Translations under genes and position numbers: made by a program | Source of the DNA: Polymyxa betae | Taxonomy: Eukaryota; Endomyxa; Phytomyxea; Plasmodiophorida; Plasmodiophoridae | Reading direction: 5' to 3' | NCBI GenBank assembly: GCA_003693705.1 | Contig: RBZT01000682.1 | Coordinates: 1 to 36,450, forward strand | DNA length: 36,450 bases | The notes under the pieces: model-generated | The model's input: only the letters and a program-made list of their open reading frames with translations | Told to the model about the DNA's origin: nothing | Databases searched by the model: none | Part shown: positions 9,955 to 19,265 of the stretch, piece by piece | How the letters are laid out: each line of letters starts with the position of its first letter | Position numbering within the stretch: position 1 is the first letter of the stretch

Positions 9955-10565
9955 GGCAGTCTGTTGAATTGTTTTCGACATCCCGAGCCTCAATTAAGGC
10001 TCATGCCATATTCTATGACAGCTTGCCATCAATGTTGGAACAATATGGAAAACTTACAAAAATAAATGACGCATAAAACCGGTCTCGAATTGGCGGCTGG
10101 CTTCCCATCCACTTTCCAAATGCTTAGCAGGCTCATACACTCCTTAATATCCGGATCGAGTGTATTGGTGGTTTGGGTCCTTTGACATATCACACGGTTT
10201 GAAGCTTTCAGGATCGCATGGTCACGCTTAACCATAAATTCCTGCAGCAGCTTATCATCACTTTTTCTCTGCTCAAATATTTCGGATTCTATCCCCATGA
10301 TAAAGTGATCTGGCTCTATACCTGATTAGATTACTTGCCACCTGGATTATATATCTCTTTGTGTTAAAAGTTTCGTGGGGTTTTGCTAGTATAATTTCGT
10401 GGGGAAAGCTGATTGCACCCGATGAGTGGCAATCAGAGATTTGAAAGTGATGAATAATACACTTCACATAAAATTTGTGTTTCTGTCCCGATATTGTCCC
10501 CTCGTAGTCGCTGCCAACGCTGAATGAGGTGCCGACTGAACCGATTTCCGAAGGCGCTCATACTT
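9955..10565. other. Mostly non-coding; one unrecognised minus-strand frame
   Basis: An ATG-started minus-strand frame at 10298-10029 (89 codons) has a natural-looking composition (for example FMVKRDHAILKASNRVICQ), and its frame is open slightly further upstream. No domain was recognised. The rest shows nothing definable. A 5' LTR for the copia remnant to the right would be expected here but could not be recognised. Confidence 0.3.
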
Positions 10566-11500
10566 CAACAATGGGCTCTGGGCCCAGCTCGCGACTCTAC
10601 ATGGCGAGAAGTTGCTTGGGACTGAGAGCTGCTCAATCAGGAAGATCCAGATGCAGTCGTTCCTGCGTCGGAACGATTTGGAGTCCTTCGTTAGCGAATC
10701 TAATTAGGACGAGGAGCAGCGGTCTCAAGTCGCGTATGCGGTTTTCGATGAGATGCTGTGTTCATTCTCCGACAACCTGATACCGGCGTTTTGTCAGCGC
10801 CTGTAGCAATCGTCTGCTTCACAGATCACACAAACGAATGCAGGTGAAATCGGAATGGAACCTCTTCCATCCAGCTCGGTCCGGTTATTCCGCCACGGAA
10901 TCCGTTGCGGAGTGGGACCGATTATAGGGGGTAGTTTTATATATATATAAAGTAATGAGTAGTTTTTTGGAAATTATTGTATTAATTGACAAACGCCACG
11001 ACTGCGAGCGATTTAGGGAAGGCGGTGGTATAGCGTTACGAAAACCTGTCTCGGACGCGTGTCATCACTCTGAGAGCGCTGTTCTAAAATCTTAAGCTCT
11101 ACAAGGACGGCAATCTGAGCGTATTCTTAGACAAGTTTCATGAGATTGTATCTGAGCTGCGGCAGGCTCTATGAGTCAGTGAGCTGCGGCAGGCGTCTAT
11201 GAGTCAGGTCTCGGACGCGGATGAGATACAGATTTTGGTCCAGAATATCAAGACTGATCGCTGCGAGTCAGAGCTACGATGTTATCATGTATAAGCCCGA
11301 GTTGTCGTTGATGGATGTCTGTGATCGGCTCCGAGCATCCGAGGACAACATTGTGGCACGGTTTGGATCATCGAAGCATCACAAAGATCGGACGAACCAA
11401 GGCCAGCTACTCTTTACGGGGGATGAGATTAAAACCATGCGACAGGTCAGAGGGCGCTGCTTCAATTGCAGCTAGCGTGGGCATTTCGCCAAGGACTTCC
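10566..11500 (+). pseudogene. Ty1/copia gag remnant
   Basis: Reading across frames gives a copia Gag. The start includes ESCSIRKIQMQSFLRRNDLE, in the position where copia gags have the NYxxWKxxM motif. The middle has SRTRVITLRALF and DGNLSVFLDKFHEIVSELRQ, then VSDADEIQILVQNIKTD. The end is a zinc knuckle RGRCFNCS-stop-RGHFAKDFRSPKK, in which one in-frame stop interrupts CX2CX4HX4C and the final cysteine is replaced by F. Several stops and frameshifts make it non-functional. A local tandem duplication breaks the central part (see 11153-11207), and about 180 bp around 10800-10985 do not read as gag. Confidence 0.72.
11153..11207. repeat. Tandem duplication of 27/28 bp
   Basis: Two adjacent copies of TGAGCTGCGGCAGGC(G)TCTATGAGTCAG sit inside the copia gag remnant. 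The copies differ by one inserted G. The duplication introduces a stop (TGA) and a frame change in gag. Confidence 0.9.
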
Positions 11501-11921
11501 GGTCTCCCAAGAAAAGTGAGAAACCATCGTCTACTGATGAGTTCGCATTTGCTGCCGGCGCTCAGGAGCAGCTTTATGATGTGGCCGACTCTTGTTATGT
11601 CGATTCCGGTGCATCACGTTATATGACCGGGAACAAAGGCCTGCTTAGCAACTTTTCTCGAGCTCCAGGACAAGGTCAACATTTTTGACGGCAGATGGCC
11701 GTACCTTTTGTACGGTTGGAGCTGGCGATATGAAGGTCGGTTGGGGTAAGACTGTTACGTTGGAGGACGTGCTTTATGTCCTTGACCTGAAAATGAATCT
11801 TCTGTCTTTGAGTGAGGCGACTGCGAATGGCGCCAAGATTTCGTTCTCTGGCGATTCCTGTTACGCCTCGCTAAACTGGAAGGAGCTCATGCTGGGCGTT
11901 TGCCAAAGATGTTCTCGTTGA
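11501..11921 (+). pseudogene. Ty1/copia aspartic protease remnant
   Basis: After the zinc knuckle the reading continues as SCYVDSGASRYMTGNKGLLS (about 11590-11650), with an intact D-S-G-A active-site motif. A frame change follows, then TADGRTFCTVGAGDMKV, VTLEDVLYVLDLKMNLLS and LSEATANGAKISFSGD, which are the expected flap region and junction to integrase. This protease would have processed Gag-Pol. At least one frameshift near 11670 and a stop after WKELMLGV inactivate it. Confidence 0.75.
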
Positions 11922-11939
11922 CTTTATCCGGGCCGTTGA

Positions 11940-13315
11940 CAGAGTTTTGCATAAACTACCCGGGCATTTAAACTATACGGCTATTGAGAGTATGGTTAGA
12001 GATGGAGCCGTCAGAGGAGTGAAGCTTCGGAGCGCTTAACCCGATAAGTGCCCGAATTGCGTCGAGGTGAAACCAACTAACAGTGCGTTTATTCCCAAAC
12101 AGAACTCAAGGCAGACAAACCATGTCAACGATCTAATGCATTCGGACGTGGTATTTGGTGGAAAGAAATATGCTGTAGTCTATATTGGCGATTTCTGAAG
12201 GTTTTTTCTGCTATTGGTTTAGCTCGAAAGAGCAATGTTCTGGATGCGTTCTGTTGAAGCAACGTAAACTGTTGCTATGAAATTCTGTTTGGTTATGAGC
12301 GAAGAGTGGCTAAGGTACCTCGATCTCTCGTACAATGTTGCACGGCCTTTATTTCCACTTCAATGATTGTTGTTTATTTATAGAGTTGATTATATACACA
12401 GACTAGTTGGCGATGGTATTATGGGACCTTTTCATTGTTGCGCATGCCGTGAGGCGCCACTCCATTCATGTCGTCGTCACATGGCTCCAAGTCGGGGGTC
12501 AAGTATAGGATCCACATCAACACGTTCAAGGACTACAAAGAAAGGCCGAAACGATGCATCGAAGGCCAATTCAACGCTTTCGCTCTGATAAAGGTGAAGA
12601 GTATTTTTCGTCGGCGTTCAGCGATTTTCTGAAGAACAACGGTAAAAAGCGCAAGCTCACTGTGTCTAGGCCACCTCAGGAAAATGGCGTTTCGGAAAGG
12701 CTCAACCGAACGATGATGGAAATGCCTCGAGCAATGATATTGGAGTCCGGTCTGTCCAAGGCATATTGTGCGGAAGCTGTTCATACGGCGGTATACATTC
12801 GGAACAGCTGCATATCTTCTGCCTTGCTAGCGGCAAATACCCAGTATAAATTTTGATTTGGGCGCAAACCCAGTATCGAGCATTTTCGCGCTTTTTTGCA
12901 ACAAGGTTTGGTACAAGATAGATGGTGCGGTAAACTGGATCAGCATGCCAAGGTCTGTAGAATTATTGGAGACTCGACTGATAAGAAAGGTTATCAAATT
13001 AAGGACGAGAATTTTCACAAGGTGGTCGTCAGTTGCGACGTCAAGTTTCAGGAGCTTGAAGGGCCCCGAATATGAGGCGATGAAACTCAACTTAGTGAGA
13101 TACAAGAGCGACGGTCAGCAATTGGCAGAGAGCCTGAACCAATCGACAAGTGTTTGGACGAAGCCAGCTTTATCATCGACGATCAGACTTTGCTTTGTCT
13201 CGCCCGCAACGATGACGAACCGAAGAGCCGGGCCGAGGCGCACAAGTCGGATGAAGCCGATCTAAGGCAGGAGGCTACAGTCGACTGCGCCATTGCAGGA
13301 ACAGAGTGATGAGAA
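11940..13315 (+). pseudogene. Ty1/copia integrase remnant
   Basis: The zinc-binding N-terminal part is visible as PGHLNYTAIESMVRDGAV ... DKCPNC. The catalytic core has LMHSDVVFGGKKYAVVYIGD (first D) and FRSDKGEEYFSSAFSDFLK followed by PQENGVSERLNRTMMEM (with the catalytic E). The C-terminal part includes PSIEHFRAF, DSTDKKGYQIKDENFH and VVVSCDVKFQELEG. About 290 bp near 12215-12505 do not read as integrase and may be a small insertion. Several frameshifts are present. RT and RNase H are missing downstream, so this copy is 3'-truncated. It runs in the same direction as the gag and protease remnants and is best read as the same element. Confidence 0.78.
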
Positions 13316-14123
13316 AGAGGTGAGCGCCGACTAAAGGCGCGGGGTGGTATAAGCCACCCAAAAGACAGGGGATCGGGAACGGACCAAGTCTCCGATAAGA
13401 GTATCTCGCAAGGCGAACGACAAACTGTGAATCGTGTTACAGCGCTGGTGGATTGTTGGATGAACCGCACAAGACGTCGCCTTCAGGCCGGGTGATTTGA
13501 ATGGGAGGTGAAGCCACTCCATTTCATCGTGGTTAATGAGCGCCAATCCCGGCGGCTCTTAATAAGGGCTGCTGGACAGCGTCGCGAATTAACAAAGACT
13601 TCTCCCGTCAACCTTAGCCTGCGACACGTTCATATTGGACGTACAGATTTTTTTAATGTCGATTGGATGATTTTGGTAACTACGAGGCGACATCACGGAA
13701 ACAGACATTTCAAGGACTTGGGATGTGTCTCTGAAGACGAACAGGGTCACAAGACCGACTCGGCCGATAGTTTTATGCCGTATCACGAATCCGACTTTAG
13801 CATTCAAAGTGAATCCGAGTCGGACTCACAAGAATCCGACAACTGATGAGATGATTGCGTCACCGATGAAGAATAATGGAAAAACTCAAGGTGAGGATGT
13901 TACAAGTTTCCAAACGATTGTGTGGTGCGGCGCATCCACCACGCAGTTTGATCATCTTTCGAGCCTAGCGTGTGCTCATGCAATAATCGAAATCATGTCT
14001 CGTCTAACTAAGTCTCTCGCCTTTTTTTCGTAGAACCGGTTAAAAATCTTTCCCTCCTGCTGAATCCTATAACAATCACCATGGACCCATTTCCTCTCGG
14101 AATCCAGAATATCCTCAATCTTA
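13316..14123. other. No gene recognised
   Basis: A plus-strand frame at 13508-13846 ends in an acidic Ser/Glu/Asp tail (SIQSESESDSQESDN) but starts with GTG and shows no domain. The stretch between the copia remnant and the MITE is otherwise featureless. Confidence 0.3.
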
Positions 14124-14243
14124 GAACGCGTTTGGATACCAGGCAATTTCTGTATCGGATTTTTCGAAAACTGGATTTCTTTCCTGAAAGAACCGGTTTT
14201 CGGAAAATCTGGATTTTGAGTACTTGCGGGCACCAAACGAACG
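14124..14243. mobile_element. PIF/Harbinger-type MITE (about 120 bp)
   Basis: The left end reads GAACGCGTTTGGATACCAGG. The right end, read on the opposite strand, begins CGTTCGTTTGGTGCCCGCAA. The inner parts are also complementary (GGATTTTTCGAAAACTGGAT against AGATTTTCCGAAAACCGG), so the whole can fold back. The CGTTTGG core is shared with the termini of the large PIF element at 28474-33698. The flanks are TTA on the left and TGA on the right, compatible with a mutated 3-bp TTA target duplication. Confidence 0.6.
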
Positions 14244-14482
14244 TGAGCTCGTCTGAGTATGAAGACACTTGGAATCACGATCGTATGTACCATGTGACAA
14301 ACCCCAGTATAATTGGAAGACTTCTTGGGTTTATCCGCATTCTTCTTCAATATTCTTACACATCTGTTCAGTCAGGTTTTCCGGACCTTTGCAAGCCGGA
14401 TGACCGGTTTTTTACAATGATAATACTCGATCAAAGCTTTCTGAAGACGCTTCGAAACAGTTCTGTTTTAGATTTGTCACAA

Positions 14483-14783
14483 TCATGAGCTTTGACTCGA
14501 TAATCTTGCTGGCAGGTCGCTGCACTTGTCTTCAATTATGAATGGATGCTCAGGTTCATACTGTGGATCTTGCTCAATATAAAGATAATCCAAATCGTTG
14601 CCCTAAAATTGAATATGATTAGATACGATATGGTCTGTCAAACAGAACAAAATTTCCCTTTCATAATTTAAAATAAGGTTGTGCAAAATCACACAATAAC
14701 GGATCACTAATGCCATTGCATGCCGATCCCATAATTCGCAGGGTTTTGTTTAAACATGGAATCGGCGCTGCAGGATCCAAAGC
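14483..14783 (-). pseudogene. PIF/Harbinger transposase C-terminal fragment
   Basis: The minus strand reads LWILQRRFHV-stop-TKPCELWDRH, then AMALVIRYCVILHNLILNYE. This corresponds to the end of PIF/Harbinger DDE transposases (the AFGxLQxRF and CVxLHNxI motifs). A further TAA lies after HIVSNHIQF, and an acidic tail follows to a TGA at 14483. Two in-frame stops show it is dead. The upstream DDE core cannot be followed confidently. Confidence 0.6.
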
Positions 14784-15402
14784 GATCGCTCGATATTAAA
14801 GTTGTCCGTAAATGGTTATAAACTCAGGGTTCTCGTCCTGAGCTCACATAAACTCCGGATGAAGAATTTTTGCGCCACGGACTTTCCCAAAACTCGGGAC
14901 CAAACTCCAAACTGCTGCCCAAAACGTCCAGAACTGAGTTTCATCCCGAGTTTGCATCGAAGGATGATATTCTTGGACTTCTTCATGTTGAAACGGAGTG
15001 CAGTGGGCTGAATTACACCAACGACAGCAACCTCCCTGCAGCTGATAGTGGCGAAGGCCAATGCCATTGGAAAGGTAGACTTTTTGACGACCTGCCGTGT
15101 CACACTCCCGAGAAACAATGGATCGATGATGTAGCGGGCAAAAGAGGAAATGCCGGCCCAAAGAAACGAGTCATTGTCGACAGCTATCGTCTTAGCGTCC
15201 TAATGGCCTCTTATTATCGTCATTTTGAGGAATAAAACGTCAGCAGGACCAAGGTAACACAGATCATTCCTGCTAAGGTGTGGACAAAGGTATACTGTCA
15301 AAACAATGTTCTGCTTCCCTCAAAGTTTCTCTATTCCGAGTGTACGCTTGAGGTTTATGGAGATTACAGTATAGAATCAGGGGTAAATTATACCTTTTTC
15401 AT
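14784..15402. other. No gene recognised
   Basis: A plus-strand frame (14870-15235, TTG start) and minus-strand frames overlap here without any recognisable domain. The minus strand lies directly upstream of the PIF fragment and may be its decayed 5' part, but the motifs are not readable. Confidence 0.3.
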
Positions 15403-15700
15403 ACCAAACACCAGCTGTTGACACCAATAATTTGGTGATTCCACTCCAATCAGCATGGTGTAAACACCAATTGTCGGGTATCCACTGGTGCTAGTATCTT
15501 TCCACGTATCGAATCCAATCGAATCCATCCAATCAGGTGGTAGTGTCAATACTGGTAGAACACCAGACACCTTTAGTTATAGTTGATACTTTTGCGACAC
15601 CATAAGGGTCCGTGGCAGTCCGATGACAGCTGCTACTATGAAAGGGTTCTTCTGAGACCAAATCAGCACCAGTTGGTGTCAGACAGCTGGGGTCGGCTCC
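15403..15700. repeat. ACACCA/TGGTGT-rich palindromic cluster (left)
   Basis: About ten ACACCA or TGGTG words occur in 300 bp, several as palindromes: TGGTGTAAACACCA, CACCAGTTGGTGTC, and ACACCAATAATTTGGTG. The opening AACACCAGCTGTTGACACCA is matched in direct orientation at 18572-18596 (AACACCAGACCGGGTTGACA). Protein-coding content was not seen. Confidence 0.6.
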
Positions 15701-15818
15701 ATACTGGCCCATGGTCATCGGCGATTCAACTAAAAATTGTTACAATTCACAATTAAAAAATACCAGCATTGTTCAAAATTTCAAATAATTTATTCATTGT
15801 TTCTCAAAATTCAAACTA

Positions 15819-16275
15819 TTAATTATTTTTCAAAACATGCAGCCAAGGCCGTGGCGGGTTTCCAGCTTTCAGCCACACCATGGACCGCCATTTGGTCCCA
15901 TATTTTTCCCATAGCTGACCGGCTGCCTCGCCGACGTTAGCATAGGATCCTTTCATGGCCCGTTTCGTGTTTGGATCGCAGGCCCATAACCCAGCCGTAT
16001 GTGGGATGATCTCGCCTAACCGGTTTCGGTCTGAACTTGACAAACTGGCGGATGAGGTCGAGTTCGCGGGAAGCATTCCGGGCTGGATCAATGTGCTCTT
16101 GAGGGAATATATCCATTTCGACATCCTCGTTTTGACGGCTACCGCTACTCTCCGGATCTTCCAAATCTTCATCTTCGTTAATTTGCCATATTTTTTCTAA
16201 AAGCACTGGTTTAACCCAGTGTCTAGTTTTTTGGCATAAACCCCGAACCATGTTGATGAATTGAACGTACGCCAT
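15819..16275 (-). pseudogene. Unrecognised reading frames (3' part of the 15.8-16.6 kb unit)
   Basis: Two overlapping minus-strand frames look like one protein with a frameshift. The upstream one (16275-15937) has AYVQFINMVRGLCQKTRHW and an acidic stretch (EDEDLEDPESSGSRQNEDVE). The downstream one (16172-15819) includes RLGEIIPHTAGLWACDPN and AAGQLWEKYGTKWRSMVW and ends with a stop at the AT-rich left flank. No domain is recognised. The continuity and lack of stops over each frame argue that it was once coding. It follows the 16197-16574 frame on the same strand. Confidence 0.35.
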
Positions 16276-16574
16276 TGAACTTCGCTGGAAAAAAACGTTG
16301 ACGCTCTCCGCTTCAGCCAGTTATCAATCAGCAACTCTTTCATCATTTTAACATTTGTTCTCAGAGTTGGGAAAAATGTCATGCTATAGTCCAGACAGCC
16401 AAACTGCGTCCCAGAAAATTCTTCAATTCCTTCAGATGTTAATAAATTATTCATCTCAATAAATTTCCAGAATTTTTCCAGAGACCCGAACGTTTCTCCG
16501 GTCACCTCCCACCGTTCGGAAAACAGATCCTTAGCCACCTCGTTTTCTGTCATATCTTCCCAGGCTTCTTGCAT
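16197..16574 (-). CDS. Unrecognised protein, 125 aa
   Basis: An ATG-started minus-strand frame of 125 codons. It is acidic near the N-terminus (MQEAWEDMTENEVAKDLF) and aromatic-rich in the middle (FGSLEKFWKFIEMNN, CLDYSMTFFPTLRTN). No signal peptide or membrane segment is seen. The last about 25 codons overlap the next frame, which reads more naturally (AYVQFINMVRGLC), so a frameshift near 16270 probably truncates it. It lies about 55 bp downstream of the 261-codon frame on the same strand, separated by AT-rich sequence. Confidence 0.4.
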   Translation of the reverse strand: MQEAWEDMTENEVAKDLFSERWEVTGETFGSLEKFWKFIEMNNLLTSEGIEEFSGTQFGCLDYSMTFFPTLRTNVKMMKELLIDNWLKRRASTFFSSEVQWRTFNSSTWFGVYAKKLDTGLNQCF

Positions 16575-16629
16575 TTATAAAAAATTAAAACAACGATTCT
16601 TCATAGTTTTGTTCAATTTTGGAACAAAT

Positions 16630-17415
16630 CTAATATTTTTCATTCATCCCATGATAATACTTGAACGAGAGGCCGCCTAATTGGAACGATACTCCGCCGT
16701 AATCGGTCCAGAATAACTGATGAGTCTGGCACTTCTTTAATGATCGGCGTTGCCCTCGTTCTGGACAGCGTAACAAACGCATCCTATCCGAACTCCTCTG
16801 CATTGCCATATCCGCCACGAATCCCACCGATTCGTTCCCTACATCCAGTCGAAGTCCGTGATCGTGATATAGCAGGTCCAATCGATGCAAACAATCTCGA
16901 AGCAGGCTTTTCTGCTCGTACACAATCCAGACGAGCCGCTCTACTCCAGCTCGAACGCAGCTATCAATTAAGGCGTCTGTCGGACATGGAAATCGGGATC
17001 CATTCAGCACCATCTGACTACATACAGAATTATACAATTTGATTGAATAAAATTCCTGCAGATTAGATCGAATTTCGTTCATCAAAACTGGGCCAGGTTT
17101 TTGTGGATGAACCAGGCGAATGCATGGAAACGAAGTCATAAGTGCATATTGTCGTAAATATTTGTATTTTGTGCCTGATCGCACCATACAGTATGATGGC
17201 GCCTGATAATCTCCGAGAACTTGGCGAATGCCAATACGGTCCTGCACCATTATTACACTATCAAGGTCGATTTTGTCGGCATAATAATTAGAATTTTTGA
17301 TAGCGTAATCATCGAAATCAAAATAATCCAGCAAGTCCTGATAATGTTGCATAACAAAATTTGGTTTAAGCAGCTTGTGATCGTTCCGCAGTACACAGAT
17401 CCCTGATATTTTCAA
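16630..17415 (-). CDS. Unrecognised protein, up to 261 aa
   Basis: This is one of the longest uninterrupted frames in the window. It opens with TTG; the first ATG is residue 22 (about 17352), so the true start is either there or in an upstream exon. The protein has hydrophobic-aromatic segments (HYQDLLDYFDFDDYAIKN, YKYLRQYALMTSFPCIRL), a proline-rich turn (VHPQKPGPVLMNEIR) and a basic C-terminal part (RMLL-type and RGQRRSLKKC). There are eight or so cysteines, but no clear metal-binding pattern. No transposase, capsid or polymerase motif is recognised. It is transcribed away from the plus-strand frames at 17558 and 17994, giving a divergent arrangement around an AT-rich 140-bp gap. Confidence 0.45.
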   Translation of the reverse strand: MKISGICVLRNDHKLLKPNFVMQHYQDLLDYFDFDDYAIKNSNYYADKIDLDSVIMVQDRIGIRQVLGDYQAPSYCMVRSGTKYKYLRQYALMTSFPCIRLVHPQKPGPVLMNEIRSNLQEFYSIKLYNSVCSQMVLNGSRFPCPTDALIDSCVRAGVERLVWIVYEQKSLLRDCLHRLDLLYHDHGLRLDVGNESVGFVADMAMQRSSDRMRLLRCPERGQRRSLKKCQTHQLFWTDYGGVSFQLGGLSFKYYHGMNEKY

Positions 17416-17557
17416 TTATATTATTATCTGTAATTCATCATTTTAAAACTATAAAAAACAAAAATATATACTATTTAACGCAATAATAGTTTGAAGAAAT
17501 TACGCTCTATGGGGTTAGTTCTCTCATTCAATTATCGACCGTCTCGTCATTTAGATC

Positions 17558-17833
17558 ATGCTGCCGGCTTTCGTCGCCGCCGTCCGGGACGCCGCCAAAC
17601 TCCTCGCGGATCGGCTCGACACTATTCTTATGGATGAACTGATGACCAAGACGGATGCTGCTCTCGGAGTAAACTACAAGCCGCCGACATCGGGAGTGTT
17701 CAACACGCCGACAGCCCCGCTCACGCAGTCTCGTTTCCATCAAATCGGAAGCCAAAACACTCGTGCAGAGTTGAATCAATCTGCTAAACCCAGTCCAGCA
17801 GACTCAAAAATTTCCAAGAAAAATTCTGTCTAG
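17558..17833 (+). CDS. Unrecognised small protein, 91 aa
   Basis: An ATG-to-TAG plus-strand frame. Residues 1-35 are predicted helical by eye (MLPAFVAAVRDAAKLLADRL); the rest is polar with TP and QS-rich stretches and a basic end (SKISKKNSV). No domain is recognised. It is the first plus-strand frame right of the divergent AT-rich gap and precedes the 17994 frame by about 160 bp. An opposite-strand frame overlaps it almost completely, so strand choice is not certain. Confidence 0.35.
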   Translation: MLPAFVAAVRDAAKLLADRLDTILMDELMTKTDAALGVNYKPPTSGVFNTPTAPLTQSRFHQIGSQNTRAELNQSAKPSPADSKISKKNSV

Positions 17834-17993
17834 TACACACACAAAAAATGGTAATATTGCAAACCCTTAACAAGTTCACTGATTCCGATCGTCTGTAGTG
17901 AAAACTTCACCGAAATCACAGTCTATCAAGACTGTCCCTAATAACACAATAAAAAAAGGCTGTTGATGAAGCAAAATCCAAAAACAGAAATTG

Positions 17994-18473
17994 ATGGCCG
18001 CCTGGATCAGTGTCTGCGGAAGGTCTGGCCACACGACTAGTACCTGGAAAGGATTGGTCGATCTGGTCGGCAAGAAGTACGATATGAGTGCAGACGGGTG
18101 GAAAACCTGTTTCCGCTCACATCTATCTGAACAATTCAAGAATGACCGAGCCGAATTTGATGGATTCGCTGAAGACTTTAAAAAACAAAATCCAGAGACT
18201 TACAAATTAATGTGCGAGACCGCCGCCCAGCTACCGGTATCGAAATCGCCTGGTCGTACTGGCTTTACCAATATGCCCAAACGAAAGTTTAAGCGGACCA
18301 TCCAAATGAGTGATCCAGAAAATAATCAAGAAGATAATCAAGAAGATAATCAAGAAGATAACGACGATTCTGATGCCGACAGTAACCCTGACGAAAGTAG
18401 CGATGAGGAAGGAGATGAAGAAAAAGAAGATGAAGAAGTCAAAGATGAAGACGTCATGGAAGAAGATTATTAA
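17994..18473 (+). CDS. Protein with acidic C-terminal tail, about 159 aa
   Basis: Starting at ATG 17994, residues 1-85 are mixed polar/aromatic (GWKTCFRSHLSEQFKND, FDGFAEDFKKQNPETYK), followed by a basic patch (NMPKRKFKRT) and a strongly acidic tail. The tail contains three exact repeats of the tetrapeptide NQED encoded by a perfect 12-bp tandem repeat (18324-18359), then runs of D and E to the TAA. A basic patch followed by an acidic tail is common in chromatin- or histone-binding proteins, but the family is not recognised. It is intact over its length and runs with the 17558 frame. Confidence 0.5.
   Translation: MAAWISVCGRSGHTTSTWKGLVDLVGKKYDMSADGWKTCFRSHLSEQFKNDRAEFDGFAEDFKKQNPETYKLMCETAAQLPVSKSPGRTGFTNMPKRKFKRTIQMSDPENNQEDNQEDNQEDNDDSDADSNPDESSDEEGDEEKEDEEVKDEDVMEEDY
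18324..18359 (+). repeat. 12-bp tandem repeat, three copies
   Basis: AATCAAGAAGAT is repeated three times in frame and encodes NQED three times. It is a coding minisatellite inside the acidic tail and could vary in copy number between strains. Confidence 0.9.
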
Positions 18474-18571
18474 GAATTTACGATAACAATGACGACGACG
18501 CGAAGAAGGAAGACATATAATTTCATTATCAATAAATACGAGTTTGACCACTATTCACCACATTCTATGCG

Positions 18572-18668
18572 ATAACACCAGACCGGGTTGACACCATGCC
18601 CTGGCGTTAACTCCAGATTGTGTCAACTCTAGACCCTGGCGTTAGGAAGAAATCAGCCGACACCAGAT
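18572..18668. repeat. ACACCA-rich palindromic cluster (right)
   Basis: AACACCAGACCGGGTTGACA is a direct match in layout to the left cluster at 15403. Within it, GTTGACAC pairs with GTGTCAAC about 35 bp away, and CTGGCGTTAACTCCAG is a near palindrome. CCTGGCGTTA occurs twice. Together with the left cluster it brackets the unrecognised frames between 15.8 and 18.5 kb. Confidence 0.55.
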
Positions 18669-18716
18669 TGCTCGATTGCTGAAGAAACTCTAAAAGAACG
18701 TATCCAGGAAACGAAA

Positions 18717-19136
18717 ATGGAGCAAAAGACCGGTACCTCTGATCCTGAAGGTAATCTGGCAACATTACAGCCGTCTGACGTGCCTGAAAAAATCAAGCAA
18801 ACCGATGGTCATGCCAAGAAAAATATTCTTCTTAAAAGAGAGGAATGCATCAATTGTATGGAGACCGGGATCAAATCTGTCCAGAAGCCAACACCGGAAG
18901 CATCGCTAGAGCCGGCTTTAAAGCCTACAAAAACCAAAATCCAGCGCTTTCAGGAGCAAGCATCCTCGATCACAAATATTAGTGATAGTTTTGATGCCAC
19001 CCGATCGGTCAAGCAAAAGTTACTGGAGGCTAAAGACGCTCGAGCTCAAGTTGACAATCTCAAAGAGGCACGCGATTTGGGTCTGACATCAGAGGAAGAA
19101 TTAAAGGCCCGAGCCAGCGCTTTATTATTGAAATAA
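18717..19136 (+). CDS. Unrecognised Lys/Glu-rich protein, 139 aa
   Basis: An ATG-to-TAA plus-strand frame, open for about 28 codons upstream of the ATG. It is rich in K, E, T and P, with a CxxC-like pair (EECINCMETG) and a C-terminal helical, coiled-coil-like region (VKQKLLEAKDARAQVDNL, EARDLGLTSEEELKARAS). It has no catalytic motif. It begins immediately right of the right ACACCA cluster and could belong to the same unit or be a retroelement gag. Confidence that it is coding is moderate because the frame is long and compositionally consistent. Confidence 0.42.
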   Translation: MEQKTGTSDPEGNLATLQPSDVPEKIKQTDGHAKKNILLKREECINCMETGIKSVQKPTPEASLEPALKPTKTKIQRFQEQASSITNISDSFDATRSVKQKLLEAKDARAQVDNLKEARDLGLTSEEELKARASALLLK

Positions 19137-19265
19137 ATGAATATGGGTCGAGATGTAATCAAAGCTAAATGTGGAATGTCAAACGAAAAAAGTTAGTAAA
19201 CACATACTGATGAAATCTGAATTTAGAAGTCTCCATCCCATCCTTGATCTTCATCATCATTGGTT

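Noticed and set aside
15403-15700. CRISPR-like array from repeated ACACCA words
   Set aside because: Spacing is irregular, repeats are only 6-8 bp and often palindromic, and the context is eukaryotic.
17528-17779. Minus-strand 83-codon frame
   Set aside because: It is antisense to the plus-strand 17558-17833 frame and has the arginine-rich composition of a shadow; the plus-strand frame has a clearer helical N-terminus, though neither is certain.
18231-18551. Minus-strand frame very rich in F and I, looking like a membrane protein
   Set aside because: It is the antisense of the acidic D/E tail of the 17994-18473 protein; GAA/GAT codons read backwards give TTC/ATC.
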